Assembly (NCBI RefSeq): GCF_019704555.1
Contig: NZ_AP024745.1
Location: 5,340,501-5,404,500, forward strand
Length of the DNA stretch: 64,000 nucleotides
Origin: Actinoplanes sp. L3-i22
GTDB lineage: Bacteria; Actinomycetota; Actinomycetes; Mycobacteriales; Micromonosporaceae
Direction: 5' to 3'
Below are positions 17,429 through 25,177 of the stretch, in pieces. The translations under genes were made by a program, and so were the position numbers. Position 1 is the first letter of the stretch. Each line of letters starts with the position of its first letter. Below the pieces are notes generated by a model. That model was given only the letters and a program-made list of their open reading frames with translations. It ran no database searches and was not told the DNA's origin.

Positions 17429-18342
17429 CGCGCGAGCTCCAGGTGGCTGACGTATTCGACGGATTCCCGGGTCAGGTCCATGAACGCCTCTTCGAGGGAG
17501 ACCGTGCGCGGGGTCAGTTCGAACAGCGGGATGCCGTGCTCGGCCGCGATCACGCCGATCCGGCGCGGGTCCAGGCCCGCGACGAGCAGTTCTTCCTCAC
17601 CGAGCGGGCTGGCCGTCACGCCGGGGCCGGCGAGCAGCGTGCCCAGCAGTCCGGTGGCGGTCGTGCCGACCTTGACACCGCCGCCGGCGGCCTGCGCGAC
17701 CAGGTCCGCGACGCTGGTGTCGGCGAGCAGTTTGCCGCGGCCGATCACCACCAGGTGGTCGGCGATCAGGGCGACCTCACTCATCAGATGAGAAGACAAG
17801 ACGACGGTACGGCCTTCGCCGGCCAGCCCGGCCAGCAGATTGCGGACCCACAGCACGCCCTCGGGGTCGAGGCCGTTGACCGGTTCGTCGAGCATCACCA
17901 CGGCGGGGTCGCCGAGCAGCGCGGCGGCGATCCCGAGACGCTGCCCCATGCCCAGGGAGAAGTTGCCGACCCGCTTGTTGGCCACCTTGGTCAGGCCGGC
18001 CAGCTCGATCACCTCGTGCACCCGGCGCCGCGGGATCCCGTGCGTGCGGGCCAGGGCGAGCAGGTGGTTCGCGGCGGTCCGGCCCGGGTGCACGGCCTTG
18101 GCGTCGAGCAGCACGCCGATCTCCTGCAGCGGGGAGGCGTGCTCGGGGTAGCGCCGGCCGTTGACCAGGACCTCGCCCGAGGTCGGCGTGTCCAGCCCGA
18201 CGATCATCCGCATGGTCGTCGACTTGCCGGCGCCGTTCGGCCCGAGGAACCCGGTCACCTGACCCGGCCGGGCGGTGAACGACAGCCGGTCGACCACCGT
18301 CTTGTCGCCGTAGCGCTTGGTGACTTCCCTGACCTCGATCAT
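17425..18342 (-). CDS. ABC transporter ATP-binding protein
   Basis: 305 residues from ATG 18342, with GGAGAGA upstream. Walker A GPNGAGKST (about 35-43), Q-loop in the following strand, signature FSLGMGQRLGIA, Walker B AVVMLDEPVNGLDPEG and H-loop SSHLMSE are all intact. The C-terminal segment with FELTPRTVSLEEAFMDLT is typical of the DrrA/bacitracin-export subfamily. It is coupled to the permease downstream. Half-transporters of this kind usually work as two ATPases plus two permeases in the membrane. Confidence 0.9.
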   Translation of the reverse strand: MIEVREVTKRYGDKTVVDRLSFTARPGQVTGFLGPNGAGKSTTMRMIVGLDTPTSGEVLVNGRRYPEHASPLQEIGVLLDAKAVHPGRTAANHLLALARTHGIPRRRVHEVIELAGLTKVANKRVGNFSLGMGQRLGIAAALLGDPAVVMLDEPVNGLDPEGVLWVRNLLAGLAGEGRTVVLSSHLMSEVALIADHLVVIGRGKLLADTSVADLVAQAAGGGVKVGTTATGLLGTLLAGPGVTASPLGEEELLVAGLDPRRIGVIAAEHGIPLFELTPRTVSLEEAFMDLTRESVEYVSHLELAR

Positions 18343-18517
18343 CGGCGGTCTCTCCTCGTGTCCGGGCACCGGTCGTCCCCTTTTCGGCCGCCATCCGCCC
18401 CGCTTGAGGAGCCCTGCCGGCCGTCCGGATCCCATGGTGCCGGGCCGCCGAGGGCACCCGCCTCGTCCAGACGCAGGCAGAACGCCTACTCCGCCGGCGG
18501 TAGTCGCGGCTCCTGAC

Positions 18518-19228
18518 CTACTGCCGGACGGCCCGGGGATCGCCGGCGGCCGGGGGCGCGGTGAGGCCGGCGCTGAGCATCGCCACCAGATCGTCGATCA
18601 GCACACCGATCGGCGCGGGCAGGCTGGACCGTTTGCGCTGGGCCGCGTGGTAGCGGGCCAGCGCGTGAACGGCGCTGGTCAGCGTCACCCACCAGCGTTC
18701 CTCCAGCACCGCGTCCGGGATGTCCGGGACGAGCCGGCGCAGGACGGTCTGCAGGGTGACGACCGACGCGCCGGTGTGGACGTTCCCGCCGAGCCCCTCG
18801 TAGCCGCCCTCCTCGGTGATGTAGAGCGAGAGGAACGTCAGGTAGTAGTTGTCCGGCTGGATGTGGATGGCCAGCGGCCGGACGAACGCGGCGACCACGT
18901 CGGCGACCGTGGGCGGGGTCGTGCCGAGCATCAGCCCGGCGACCAGGTCCACCCGGCTGGCCTCGCTCTGCGCGCCGCGGAACTCCATGATGGCCTTGAC
19001 CACCTCGTCCCGCTCGCCGAAGTGGTACTGCACGACGGCGTGGTTGCGCTGCCCGGCGGCCGCGCCGATGTCGCGCAGCGGGACCGCCGCGATGCCGTGC
19101 AGGGCGAACAGGCGTTCCGCGGCGGTGAGCAGGAGCTGGCGGGTCACTTCGCCCCGGGAGTTCTTGCGCTCCCCGCCGGATCGCGAGGTGCCGCGGCGTG
19201 CTGCCCGGTCGGGCGGAGTCTGGGACAT
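18518..19228 (-). CDS. TetR-family transcriptional regulator
   Basis: 236 residues from ATG 19228, only three bases after the HtaA-domain stop, so it is the last gene of a three-gene operon. The helix-turn-helix is TRQLLLTAAERLFALHGIAAVPLRDIGAAAGQRNHAVVQYHFGERDEVVKAI (about 29-80). The C-terminal ligand domain is long and of a type often found beside lipid or steroid catabolic genes. The likely target is its own operon or nearby genes; the ligand is unknown. Confidence 0.85.
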   Translation of the reverse strand: MSQTPPDRAARRGTSRSGGERKNSRGEVTRQLLLTAAERLFALHGIAAVPLRDIGAAAGQRNHAVVQYHFGERDEVVKAIMEFRGAQSEASRVDLVAGLMLGTTPPTVADVVAAFVRPLAIHIQPDNYYLTFLSLYITEEGGYEGLGGNVHTGASVVTLQTVLRRLVPDIPDAVLEERWWVTLTSAVHALARYHAAQRKRSSLPAPIGVLIDDLVAMLSAGLTAPPAAGDPRAVRQ

Positions 19229-19231
19229 GGT

Positions 19232-19654
19232 TCAGAAATCTATCGGTACGGCGGTGTCGAGCGGCGCAAGGCCGGTGCCGGCCGGGTAGACGTTGCCGAA
19301 CACCGCGACGCCGGCCTCGGTCAGCGTCGGAAGCAGTTCCCGCCCCGGCGGCAGCGTGGCCAGGACCAGCCCGTCGATGCCGAGATGCCCGCCGTCCGGG
19401 CGCAGCACCAGCCGCAGCCCGGTCAGGTTGACGTCGAGCGCGCCGTGATGCGCGCGGAACCGCACCCCGCCGCCGAAGCTCAGCTCCCGGCCCTCCGGCA
19501 CCCGCACCGCGGCGACCAGCGGGAACTCGATGACGTCATCCGCGCCGAGCACGGCGCCACCGGTCACCTCGACGGTGCCGGCGGCGATCACCCGGACGTA
19601 GCGGACGAAGGACGTCTTCACCGCCCAGCGCAGGATCCCGGGCGGCGGGTTCAA
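19232..19654 (-). CDS. HtaA-domain protein
   Basis: 140 residues. The start is probably TTG 19654, which overlaps the stop of the upstream CMD gene (TTGA), implying translational coupling; no ATG or GTG fits before the conserved domain. The sequence LRWAVKTSFVRYV, AGTVEVTGGAVL, GGGVRFRAHHGALDVNLTGLRLVL matches the HtaA domain known from corynebacterial haem-binding surface proteins. Unlike those, this one has no signal peptide and no anchor, so it would stay in the cytoplasm. Its pairing with a CMD/AhpD-like protein suggests a redox or small-molecule-binding role, but that is inference. Confidence 0.7.
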   Translation of the reverse strand: MNPPPGILRWAVKTSFVRYVRVIAAGTVEVTGGAVLGADDVIEFPLVAAVRVPEGRELSFGGGVRFRAHHGALDVNLTGLRLVLRPDGGHLGIDGLVLATLPPGRELLPTLTEAGVAVFGNVYPAGTGLAPLDTAVPIDF

Positions 19655-20229
19655 GCGTCGCGCCGGTGGTCGTCGGGGAACCCGGTCAGGCCCTCGTCGA
19701 GCTGCAGCCCGAGCACGGTGAAGGCGGTGCAGTGCATGTCGTAGGTGCCGACGGTGAACGTGAGGTCGATCAGCTGCTGCTGGGAGAACTGTGCCGTCAA
19801 CTCGCCCCAGGTGGTGTCGGAGACGTTCTTGACCGTGCACATCTCGTCGACGGCCCGCACCACCGCGGCGTCGGCCGGCGACCATTCGGCGGCGTCCGGG
19901 CCCTCGGCGAGCGCGGCGATCTCCGCCTCGGTCAGGAAGCCGGCGGCCTTGCTCATCCAGACGTGCTGGGCCCACTCGTATTCGCCGAAGCCGAGCCAGG
20001 TGGTCCGCAGAATCACCATCTCGCGCACCCGATCCGGGAGAGTCGAGTGGCGCAGGTGCTGAGAAAAGGGCATCCAGCCGCGTACGAAGGCGGGATGCCA
20101 CGCATAGATGCCGAGGATGTTGGCCTTCGGCCGAGGCTGGCCGCTCGTCGGACCGAGGACCGCGAACGCCTCGTCGACCTCGTCGGTCCAGTCCTCGGTG
20201 GGGCGGGGGTTGATACGTGGCTTGGTCAT
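19651..20229 (-). CDS. Carboxymuconolactone decarboxylase family protein
   Basis: 192 residues from ATG 20229. It has the all-helical CMD fold: LPDRVREMVILRTTWLGFGEYEWAQHVWMSKAAGFLTEAEIAAL, with the conserved Glu and His of the EYEWxxH motif but no AhpD CxxC pair. True decarboxylases and peroxidase-type members share this fold; without the Cys pair a peroxidase role is unlikely. It heads an operon with the HtaA protein and TetR. The TnpB element begins less than 90 bases upstream, so the native promoter may have been changed by that insertion. Confidence 0.8.
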   Translation of the reverse strand: MTKPRINPRPTEDWTDEVDEAFAVLGPTSGQPRPKANILGIYAWHPAFVRGWMPFSQHLRHSTLPDRVREMVILRTTWLGFGEYEWAQHVWMSKAAGFLTEAEIAALAEGPDAAEWSPADAAVVRAVDEMCTVKNVSDTTWGELTAQFSQQQLIDLTFTVGTYDMHCTAFTVLGLQLDEGLTGFPDDHRRDA

Positions 20230-20315
20230 CGAATGTCTTCCGTTCGGTGCGTGCGGTTTAAGGTTGTCATGAGACTAGTTGTCGTACGTTCAGGTTGCTC
20301 GGTAGGGTGTCCGGC

Positions 20316-21548
20316 ATGTCCATCGAGACGGTGCGGTTCACCTATCGCCTGCGGCCGGGCCGCATCGCGCAGGCCGCGCTGCTCGAGGAGTGGGGTCGCT
20401 GCCGGTGGCTGTGGAACGAAGCCGTCCATCAGCAGAGGACCGGCCGCAAACCGACGTTCGGCAAGCTGTCGAAGATGCTGACCGAGGCTCGCTCCCGTAA
20501 CGCCTGGCTGCGGGCCGGTTCTTCGGTTGCTCAGCAGCAGACCTTGCGGACCTACGGCATGGCCCTGAGCGCCTCGTTCACGGTCAAGGGCCGGGGTCGG
20601 CCGAAGGTCAAGCGCAAGAGGGACGCGCTGCCGAGCCTGGAGTTCACCACCCGGAGCTTCTCCGTCAAAGGTGGCCGGTTGCGGCTGCCGAACAGGGTCA
20701 GCGTTCCGGTTGTCTGGTCTCGCGACCTGCCGTCCGAGCCGACCAGCGTGCGTGTCTACCGGGACAGCCTCGGCCACTGGTACGCCTCCTTTGTGGTCCG
20801 CCGCGAGAGAGTCGTCGCTCCCGAGGCTGACCTGCCGGGCATCGGTGTCGATTGGGGTGTGAAGACCACCGCCACCACCACCGACCCGGTCTTCGACCTG
20901 CCGCACCTCGGGCATCGCCGCCGCTGCGCGGCGGAACTGGCCAAGGCCCAGCGCAGGATGGCGCGCCGTCGCCGGCCCCAAGGTCAGCCGGCGTCGAAGG
21001 GCTACCAGGCGGCGAGGCGGCAGGCCGCCCGGATCGCGAAGAAAGCGGCCCGGCGGAACACCCACGACGCCCGCGCCTGGGCCAAGAACGTCACCGACCA
21101 CCACGCACTGATCGCGGTCGAGGACTTCAAGCCGAAGTTCCTGGCCAAGAGCACGATGGCCGGTAAAGCCGCCGACGCGGCAATCGGCGCCTGCAAACGG
21201 GAACTGATCTACATGGGTACGCGGGCGGGCCGGAAGGTGGTGCTGGTGCCGCCCGCCTACACCACGATGACCTGCTCCGGGTGCGGCGAGAGAGCCAATC
21301 ACCGCCTCGGACTGGGTGTGCGCATCTTCGAGTGCGCGGCCTGCGGCTACACCGCCGACCGCGACCTCAACGCCGCGAGGACGATCCTCGCCACGGCTGA
21401 ACGCCACCGTGTCAGTGCCGACGACGTCAGACAACTGATCGCCTCCTACCGGGACGGTGGATCAGGTGCGGTCCGAGCTGAAAATCCCGGGCCTCGACTC
21501 GGGAGGGAAAGTCCCCCGGATTCATCCGTGAGGATCGTTAACCGATAA
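20316..21548 (+). CDS. tnpB: TnpB (IS200/IS605-family OrfB), RNA-guided nuclease
   Basis: 410 residues from ATG 20316. The RuvC catalytic residues are intact: Asp in GIGVDWGVKTT, Glu in LIAVEDFKPKF and Asp in YTADRDLNAART. The zinc ribbon CSGCGERANH...CAACG is complete. An N-terminal HTH (RLRPGRIAQAALLEEWGRCRWLWNEAV) is as in the family. There is no TnpA partner, so it is a solitary element. It lies on the plus strand in a set of minus-strand genes, and its stop overlaps the SDR stop by 11 bases. TnpB proteins cut DNA guided by an RNA from the element's right end. Confidence 0.9.
   Translation: MSIETVRFTYRLRPGRIAQAALLEEWGRCRWLWNEAVHQQRTGRKPTFGKLSKMLTEARSRNAWLRAGSSVAQQQTLRTYGMALSASFTVKGRGRPKVKRKRDALPSLEFTTRSFSVKGGRLRLPNRVSVPVVWSRDLPSEPTSVRVYRDSLGHWYASFVVRRERVVAPEADLPGIGVDWGVKTTATTTDPVFDLPHLGHRRRCAAELAKAQRRMARRRRPQGQPASKGYQAARRQAARIAKKAARRNTHDARAWAKNVTDHHALIAVEDFKPKFLAKSTMAGKAADAAIGACKRELIYMGTRAGRKVVLVPPAYTTMTCSGCGERANHRLGLGVRIFECAACGYTADRDLNAARTILATAERHRVSADDVRQLIASYRDGGSGAVRAENPGPRLGRESPPDSSVRIVNR
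21483..21535 (+). ncRNA. Probable omega-RNA scaffold / right end of the TnpB element
   Basis: The stretch has the stem-rich form seen at TnpB right ends: CCCGGGCCTCGACTCGGGAG, then GGAAAGTCCCCCGGA-TTCA-TCCG and GAGGATCG. It overlaps the last codons of tnpB. If the element ends at about 21535, the guide would begin in the last codons of the SDR gene on the opposite strand. The ends are judged by eye only. Confidence 0.55.
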
Positions 21549-22272
21549 AGGAGCCGCCATTGACGCTGACGGTCTGGCCGGTTACGTAGGAGGCCTCGTC
21601 CGAGACGAGGTAGGAGACGGCGGCGGCGATGTCCTCGCCGGTGCCCGTGCGCCCGACCGGGATGAACGTGGCCATCTGCTCGGCCGACGGCATCTTCCCG
21701 GCGTCGCGCTTCTTCTGCACGCTCGGCGTGTCGATCGACGACGGGGCGACGGTGTTGACCGTGACCCCGGTGCGTCCGAACTCCATCGCGAGCGCCTTGG
21801 TGAGCGCCAGCTGCCCGCCCTTGGACGCGGCGTAGTGCGCCATGTTCGGCGCGCCGCGCTGGGCGCTGGACGAGGAGATCAGCACGACCCGCCCCCAGCC
21901 GGCCGCGACCAGGTCGGGCAGCGCGGACTGGACCACGTTGAACGTCCCGGTGAGGTTGATGGCCAGCGTGCTGTTCCACTGGTCGAGGGTCATCTCCAGG
22001 AACGGCTGCTGCAGGGCGACCGCCGCGTTGGCGACGACCACGCTCAGCGGGCCGAGCTCGGATCGGGCCGCTTCGAGGGCGGCGTCGACCTGCGCGCGGT
22101 CGCTGACGTCGGCCCGGTAGCCGGTGATGTCCCGGCCGCCGGTCTGCTCGGCCACGTCGAGGGCCGCGACCTTGAATCCGTCCTTCGCGAGGCGCTCGGC
22201 GATCGCCCGGCCGATTCCGGCCGCGGCCCCCGTCACCACCGCGACGCGTCCAGCTCCCGCCATCAGGCTCAC
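21538..22272 (-). CDS. Short-chain dehydrogenase/reductase
   Basis: 244 residues from ATG 22272. Classical SDR: TGAAAGIGRA nucleotide-binding motif, VVANAAV, catalytic Ser in SSSSAQRGA, YAASKGG with the YxxxK pair (about 150-154), and a C-terminal SVNGGSFIG. An NAD(H) preference is suggested by LDVAE after beta-2. It is divergent from the ferredoxin reductase gene with mirrored TTGACA promoters and IclR-box-like sites between them, so it likely belongs to the catabolic regulon, perhaps oxidising a hydroxylated intermediate. The TnpB right end abuts its stop codon. Confidence 0.85.
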   Translation of the reverse strand: MSLMAGAGRVAVVTGAAAGIGRAIAERLAKDGFKVAALDVAEQTGGRDITGYRADVSDRAQVDAALEAARSELGPLSVVVANAAVALQQPFLEMTLDQWNSTLAINLTGTFNVVQSALPDLVAAGWGRVVLISSSSAQRGAPNMAHYAASKGGQLALTKALAMEFGRTGVTVNTVAPSSIDTPSVQKKRDAGKMPSAEQMATFIPVGRTGTGEDIAAAVSYLVSDEASYVTGQTVSVNGGSFIG

Positions 22273-22297
22273 CTCTCGCCGCTTTCAAGAGAACAAC

Positions 22298-22316
22298 TGT
22301 TCCGTTGCAGAATGTC
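22298..22316. promoter_or_regulatory. IclR-box-like site in front of the SDR gene
   Basis: The 19-mer containing TTCCGTTGCAGA matches the reference box CGTTTCGTTGTAGAGAACG at 11 of 19 positions by eye. It overlaps the -10 region of the SDR promoter, 26 bases before the ATG. An adjacent GAAC-AACT-GTTC dyad lies at 22291-22302. This is the weakest of the boxes listed. Confidence 0.35.
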
Positions 22317-22337
22317 GCGGTGATCGGGCGATGTCAA
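22309..22337 (-). promoter_or_regulatory. Promoter of the SDR gene
   Basis: On the minus strand TTGACA (22337-22332) and CATTCT (22314-22309) are 17 bases apart. It mirrors the ferredoxin reductase promoter on the other strand. Confidence 0.5.
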
Positions 22338-22359
22338 GCAACACGCTGGTCACCCGGCG

Positions 22360-22389
22360 TTGACACCCGATGACGGGCTTGGTGATACT
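22360..22389 (+). promoter_or_regulatory. Promoter of the ferredoxin reductase gene
   Basis: TTGACA at 22360-22365 and GATACT at 22384-22389 (18-base spacing; TGATAC at 17). Two operator-like boxes follow directly downstream. Confidence 0.6.
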
Positions 22390-22396
22390 GAATGCT

Positions 22397-22436
22397 CGTT
22401 GCGTTGTATCGGTATGCCGTTCTCTTCAATGACAAG
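22397..22436. promoter_or_regulatory. Two IclR-box-like sites downstream of the reductase promoter
   Basis: Box 1, 22397-22415, keeps CGTT.CGTTGTA of the reference (12 of 19). Box 2, 22418-22436, CGTTCTCTTCAATGACAAG, matches the reverse complement CGTTCTCTACAACGAAACG at 15 of 19. Both lie between the -10 and the start codon, a repressor position. Confidence 0.55.
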
Positions 22437-22447
22437 GACCGGATTCG

Positions 22448-23659
22448 ATGATCCACGTTGTAATCGTCGGCGCGTCCCTGGCCGGTACGCGGGCCGTGCA
22501 GGGCCTCCGCGCCCTCGGGCACACCGGTCCGGTCACGCTCGTCGGGGCGGAGGCCGAGCTTCCGTACGACCGTCCGCCGCTCTCCAAGTCGTTGCTCACC
22601 AGTGACTGGTCGGCGGCCGCGGTCGACGGGGTCCGGCTGATCACCGCCGCGGAGCTCGACCAGCTCGCCGTCACGGTGAGGCTGGGCGTCGCCGCCGTCG
22701 CCCTGGACACCGCGGCCAGGCTCGTCCGGCTGGCCGACGGGACCGAGGTCGCCTACGACGTGCTGGTCATCGCGACCGGGGCCGCGGCCCGGCCCTCGCC
22801 GTGGAATCCCGGGTCGGGGGTCTACCAGCTGCGGACCCTCGACGACGCGCGGGCGATCGCCGCCCGGCTGGCCCGGAGGGAGCCGGTCGTCGTCGTGGGC
22901 GGCGGCTTCATCGGCACCGAGATCGCCGCCGCCGCGGCCGGTCAGGGCTGTCCGGTGGTCGTCGTCGACCCGCTCCCGGAGCCGATGGCCCGGCTGGTCG
23001 GGCCGGAGATCGCCGGGAGCCTGGCCGGCCTGCACCTGCGCAACGGGGTGCGGACCCGCTTCGGCGCCGGGGTCGTCGGCATCGAGGGCGAGGCCGGCGC
23101 CCTCACGGTTTCGCTGGACACCGGCGAGCGGCTGGCCGCCTCGACCGCCGTGGTGGGGATCGGCTCGGTCCCGGCCGTCGAGTGGCTGGCCGGCTCCGGC
23201 CTCAAGCTCGACAACGGCGTGGTGACCGACCGCTTCCTGCGCGCGGTCGGCGCCGACGACGTGTACGCCGTCGGCGACGTCGCCCGCTGGCCGCACTCCG
23301 GTCGCGGCGTCGAGGTGCGGGCGGAGCACTGGACCAACGCCGGTGATCAGGCGCGCTACGTCGCCGCCGCGATCGTGACGGGCACGCCGGACCCCTACGA
23401 GTCCTCCGACTACGTCTGGTCCGACCAGTACGACTGGAAGGTCAACGCGGTCGGCTGGCGTGACCCCGAGGGCAGCACGGTCGTCATCGGCAGCCTCGAC
23501 GACCTGGGCAAGGTGGCCGTCGTGCACACGGATGCGACAGGCGCCCCGTGCGGCGTGGTCACGGTCAACTGGGTCCGCGCGCTCAACCAGGCCCGCCGCC
23601 GGCTGATGGCGGGGGAGTCGGGGGCCACCATCGCCGAGGCCCTGCGGCAGTTGCTGTGA
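22448..23659 (+). CDS. FAD-dependent ferredoxin/NAD(P)H oxidoreductase (putidaredoxin reductase type)
   Basis: 403 residues from ATG 22448. FAD motif VVIVGASLAGTRAVQGLR at the N-terminus, DRPPLSKSLL typical of rubredoxin/putidaredoxin reductases, a central NAD-binding VVVVGGGFIGTEIAAAAA (about 140-157), and the second FAD motif DDVYAVGDVARWP. The C-terminal domain (EHWTNAGDQARYVAAAI...) is as in CamA-like reductases. It passes electrons from NAD(P)H to small Fe-S ferredoxins, here most likely the P450-linked ferredoxins at 28.0, 39.1 or 61.2 kb. The operator-like boxes upstream tie it to the catabolic genes. Confidence 0.9.
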   Translation: MIHVVIVGASLAGTRAVQGLRALGHTGPVTLVGAEAELPYDRPPLSKSLLTSDWSAAAVDGVRLITAAELDQLAVTVRLGVAAVALDTAARLVRLADGTEVAYDVLVIATGAAARPSPWNPGSGVYQLRTLDDARAIAARLARREPVVVVGGGFIGTEIAAAAAGQGCPVVVVDPLPEPMARLVGPEIAGSLAGLHLRNGVRTRFGAGVVGIEGEAGALTVSLDTGERLAASTAVVGIGSVPAVEWLAGSGLKLDNGVVTDRFLRAVGADDVYAVGDVARWPHSGRGVEVRAEHWTNAGDQARYVAAAIVTGTPDPYESSDYVWSDQYDWKVNAVGWRDPEGSTVVIGSLDDLGKVAVVHTDATGAPCGVVTVNWVRALNQARRRLMAGESGATIAEALRQLL

Positions 23660-23673
23660 AGCAGGCGTGAGCG

Positions 23674-24567
23674 TCAGTCCTGCCAGTGGATGTTTCTCGT
23701 GCCGTTGGCCTCGGCCAGCTGCGCGGGCGTCAACTGACCGTGCCGGAGCTTGGCCCCCGCGAGCCACGTCCCGGTCACCGAGGCCGCGTCAAGATCGGCA
23801 CCCCGCAGGTCCGCACCCTTGAGGATGGCCGCGTCCAGGACCGCCTCCCGGAGCCGGGCGTTCCCCAGGCCGGCCGCTTCGAGGTCCGCGCCGTCCAGGC
23901 GCGCCGCGCTGAGCCACGCCCCCTGCAGGCTCACCCCGCGCAGCCGGCCGTTCGTCAGATGGGCCGCGCGCAGCAGGGCTCCGTCGAACATGGCGTTGGT
24001 GAGATCTACCCCGTCCAGGTAGGCGCCGCGTAGGTCGACCGGAACCGACGATCGACTCAGCGGAGCCCGGCCCAGCACGTTGACCGCCGCCTGCACATCA
24101 GGCCGGAGGGCGGACACCTCGGCCGGGTCCGCCGGCAGGGGACAGGCGGCGCGGACGAACGTGGACAGCACCTCGACGATCGTGCCCGCGTCGCGCGGCG
24201 AGTCGCGCCCGACGCGCTCCAGGGCATAGACCGCACCCACCCGCACCGCGACGTCCTTCTCACCCAGCTGGCCCACGGCCTTCGAGTAACGGTCCGTCAC
24301 CTGGCCGCTGGCGTTGAGAAAATAGGTCCGCCCGGTGAACGTCAGCCCGATCGCGGCCGCGGTGGCGGCCAACAGCGTGACCAGGGTGGACCGCACGTCA
24401 TTCTGGGCCTTCAGTAATTCCGCCGCCGAAATGCCGTCGTCGTGCCCCGCGGTCAGGAGCAGGGGCAAGATCCAAAGAATTGCTACGAGTACGACGACGA
24501 ACGTCAGCGTGAGAGCCAGGACCGCGCGAACCCTCCGCCACCGACGCATCTTCCCCGGCCGATCCAC
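23674..24567 (-). CDS. Membrane protein with pentapeptide repeats
   Basis: 297 residues from ATG 24567. Two N-terminal hydrophobic segments (AVLALTLTFVVVLVAILWILPLLL at about 14-37 and LVTLLAATAAAIGLTF at about 62-77) precede a conserved AVGQLGEKDVAVRVGAVYALERVGRDS helical region. Then come A(D/N)LxGA pentapeptide repeats (VDLRGAYLDGVDLTNAMFDGALLRAAHL ... LKGADLRGADLDAA). This is the architecture of a large actinomycete family without known function. It is divergent from a small sigma factor gene, which may be its regulator. Confidence 0.85.
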   Translation of the reverse strand: MDRPGKMRRWRRVRAVLALTLTFVVVLVAILWILPLLLTAGHDDGISAAELLKAQNDVRSTLVTLLAATAAAIGLTFTGRTYFLNASGQVTDRYSKAVGQLGEKDVAVRVGAVYALERVGRDSPRDAGTIVEVLSTFVRAACPLPADPAEVSALRPDVQAAVNVLGRAPLSRSSVPVDLRGAYLDGVDLTNAMFDGALLRAAHLTNGRLRGVSLQGAWLSAARLDGADLEAAGLGNARLREAVLDAAILKGADLRGADLDAASVTGTWLAGAKLRHGQLTPAQLAEANGTRNIHWQD

Positions 24568-24631
24568 CGTGCCATGCTAGGTGGCGGGCCGGCCGCCTCG
24601 CCAGGTCGCGACCGGGCCGCGGGAGGGTGCG

Positions 24632-25150
24632 GTGACCGACAGGTCCGACGTCGAGAGATACTTCGCCGACTACACGGAGCTGGCGACGTCCATCCTGATG
24701 GCACACGGCGTCCCCGGTTCGGACATTCCTGATCTGATGCAGGAGCTGTGGGCGCTGCTGCTTTCGCATCCACCTCAGGACCAGGCGGCTGCCGCGACAT
24801 TCGTGACCCGGGTCGCGCAGCGGCTGGCTCTGCAGTGGATCCGGCAGAGCGGCCGCGAGTTTCCCCGCGGCCTGCTCGCCGACGTGCCGGCGCCACTTGT
24901 CGACCACACCGACTTCGACGACCTCGGCCTCGGGCTGACCGACGAGGATCTGATCGAGGCGATCCGCCGGCTGCCGCGGCATTGCCAGGTGCTGCTGTTC
25001 ACCCTCCTGGGCGGCCTGCCGGACGGCAACTACGCGCAGCTGTCCCAGGGCGCCGGAATGGCCGTCGGCAGCATCGGCCCGACCCGGCAGCGATGTCTGA
25101 AACGGCTCCGGGAGGACCTGGTCGCCAGGTTCGGGCGCCCCGATCCGTAG
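24632..25150 (+). CDS. Sigma-70 family RNA polymerase sigma factor (ECF type)
   Basis: 172 residues from GTG 24632 with GGGAGGG upstream. Region 2 is IPDLMQELWALLLSHPPQDQAAAATFVTRVAQRLALQWIRQ and region 4 is LIEAIRRLPRHCQVLLFTLLGGLPDGNYAQLSQGAGMAVGSIGPTRQRCLKRLREDL. The region 4 helix-turn-helix, with VGSIGPTRQRCLKRLR, is well formed. No anti-sigma gene is adjacent. The divergent partner is a pentapeptide-repeat membrane protein, a common actinomycete pairing whose meaning is unknown. Confidence 0.8.
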   Translation: MTDRSDVERYFADYTELATSILMAHGVPGSDIPDLMQELWALLLSHPPQDQAAAATFVTRVAQRLALQWIRQSGREFPRGLLADVPAPLVDHTDFDDLGLGLTDEDLIEAIRRLPRHCQVLLFTLLGGLPDGNYAQLSQGAGMAVGSIGPTRQRCLKRLREDLVARFGRPDP

Positions 25151-25177
25151 CCGGAACGGGGCGCAGCCACCCGGCCG

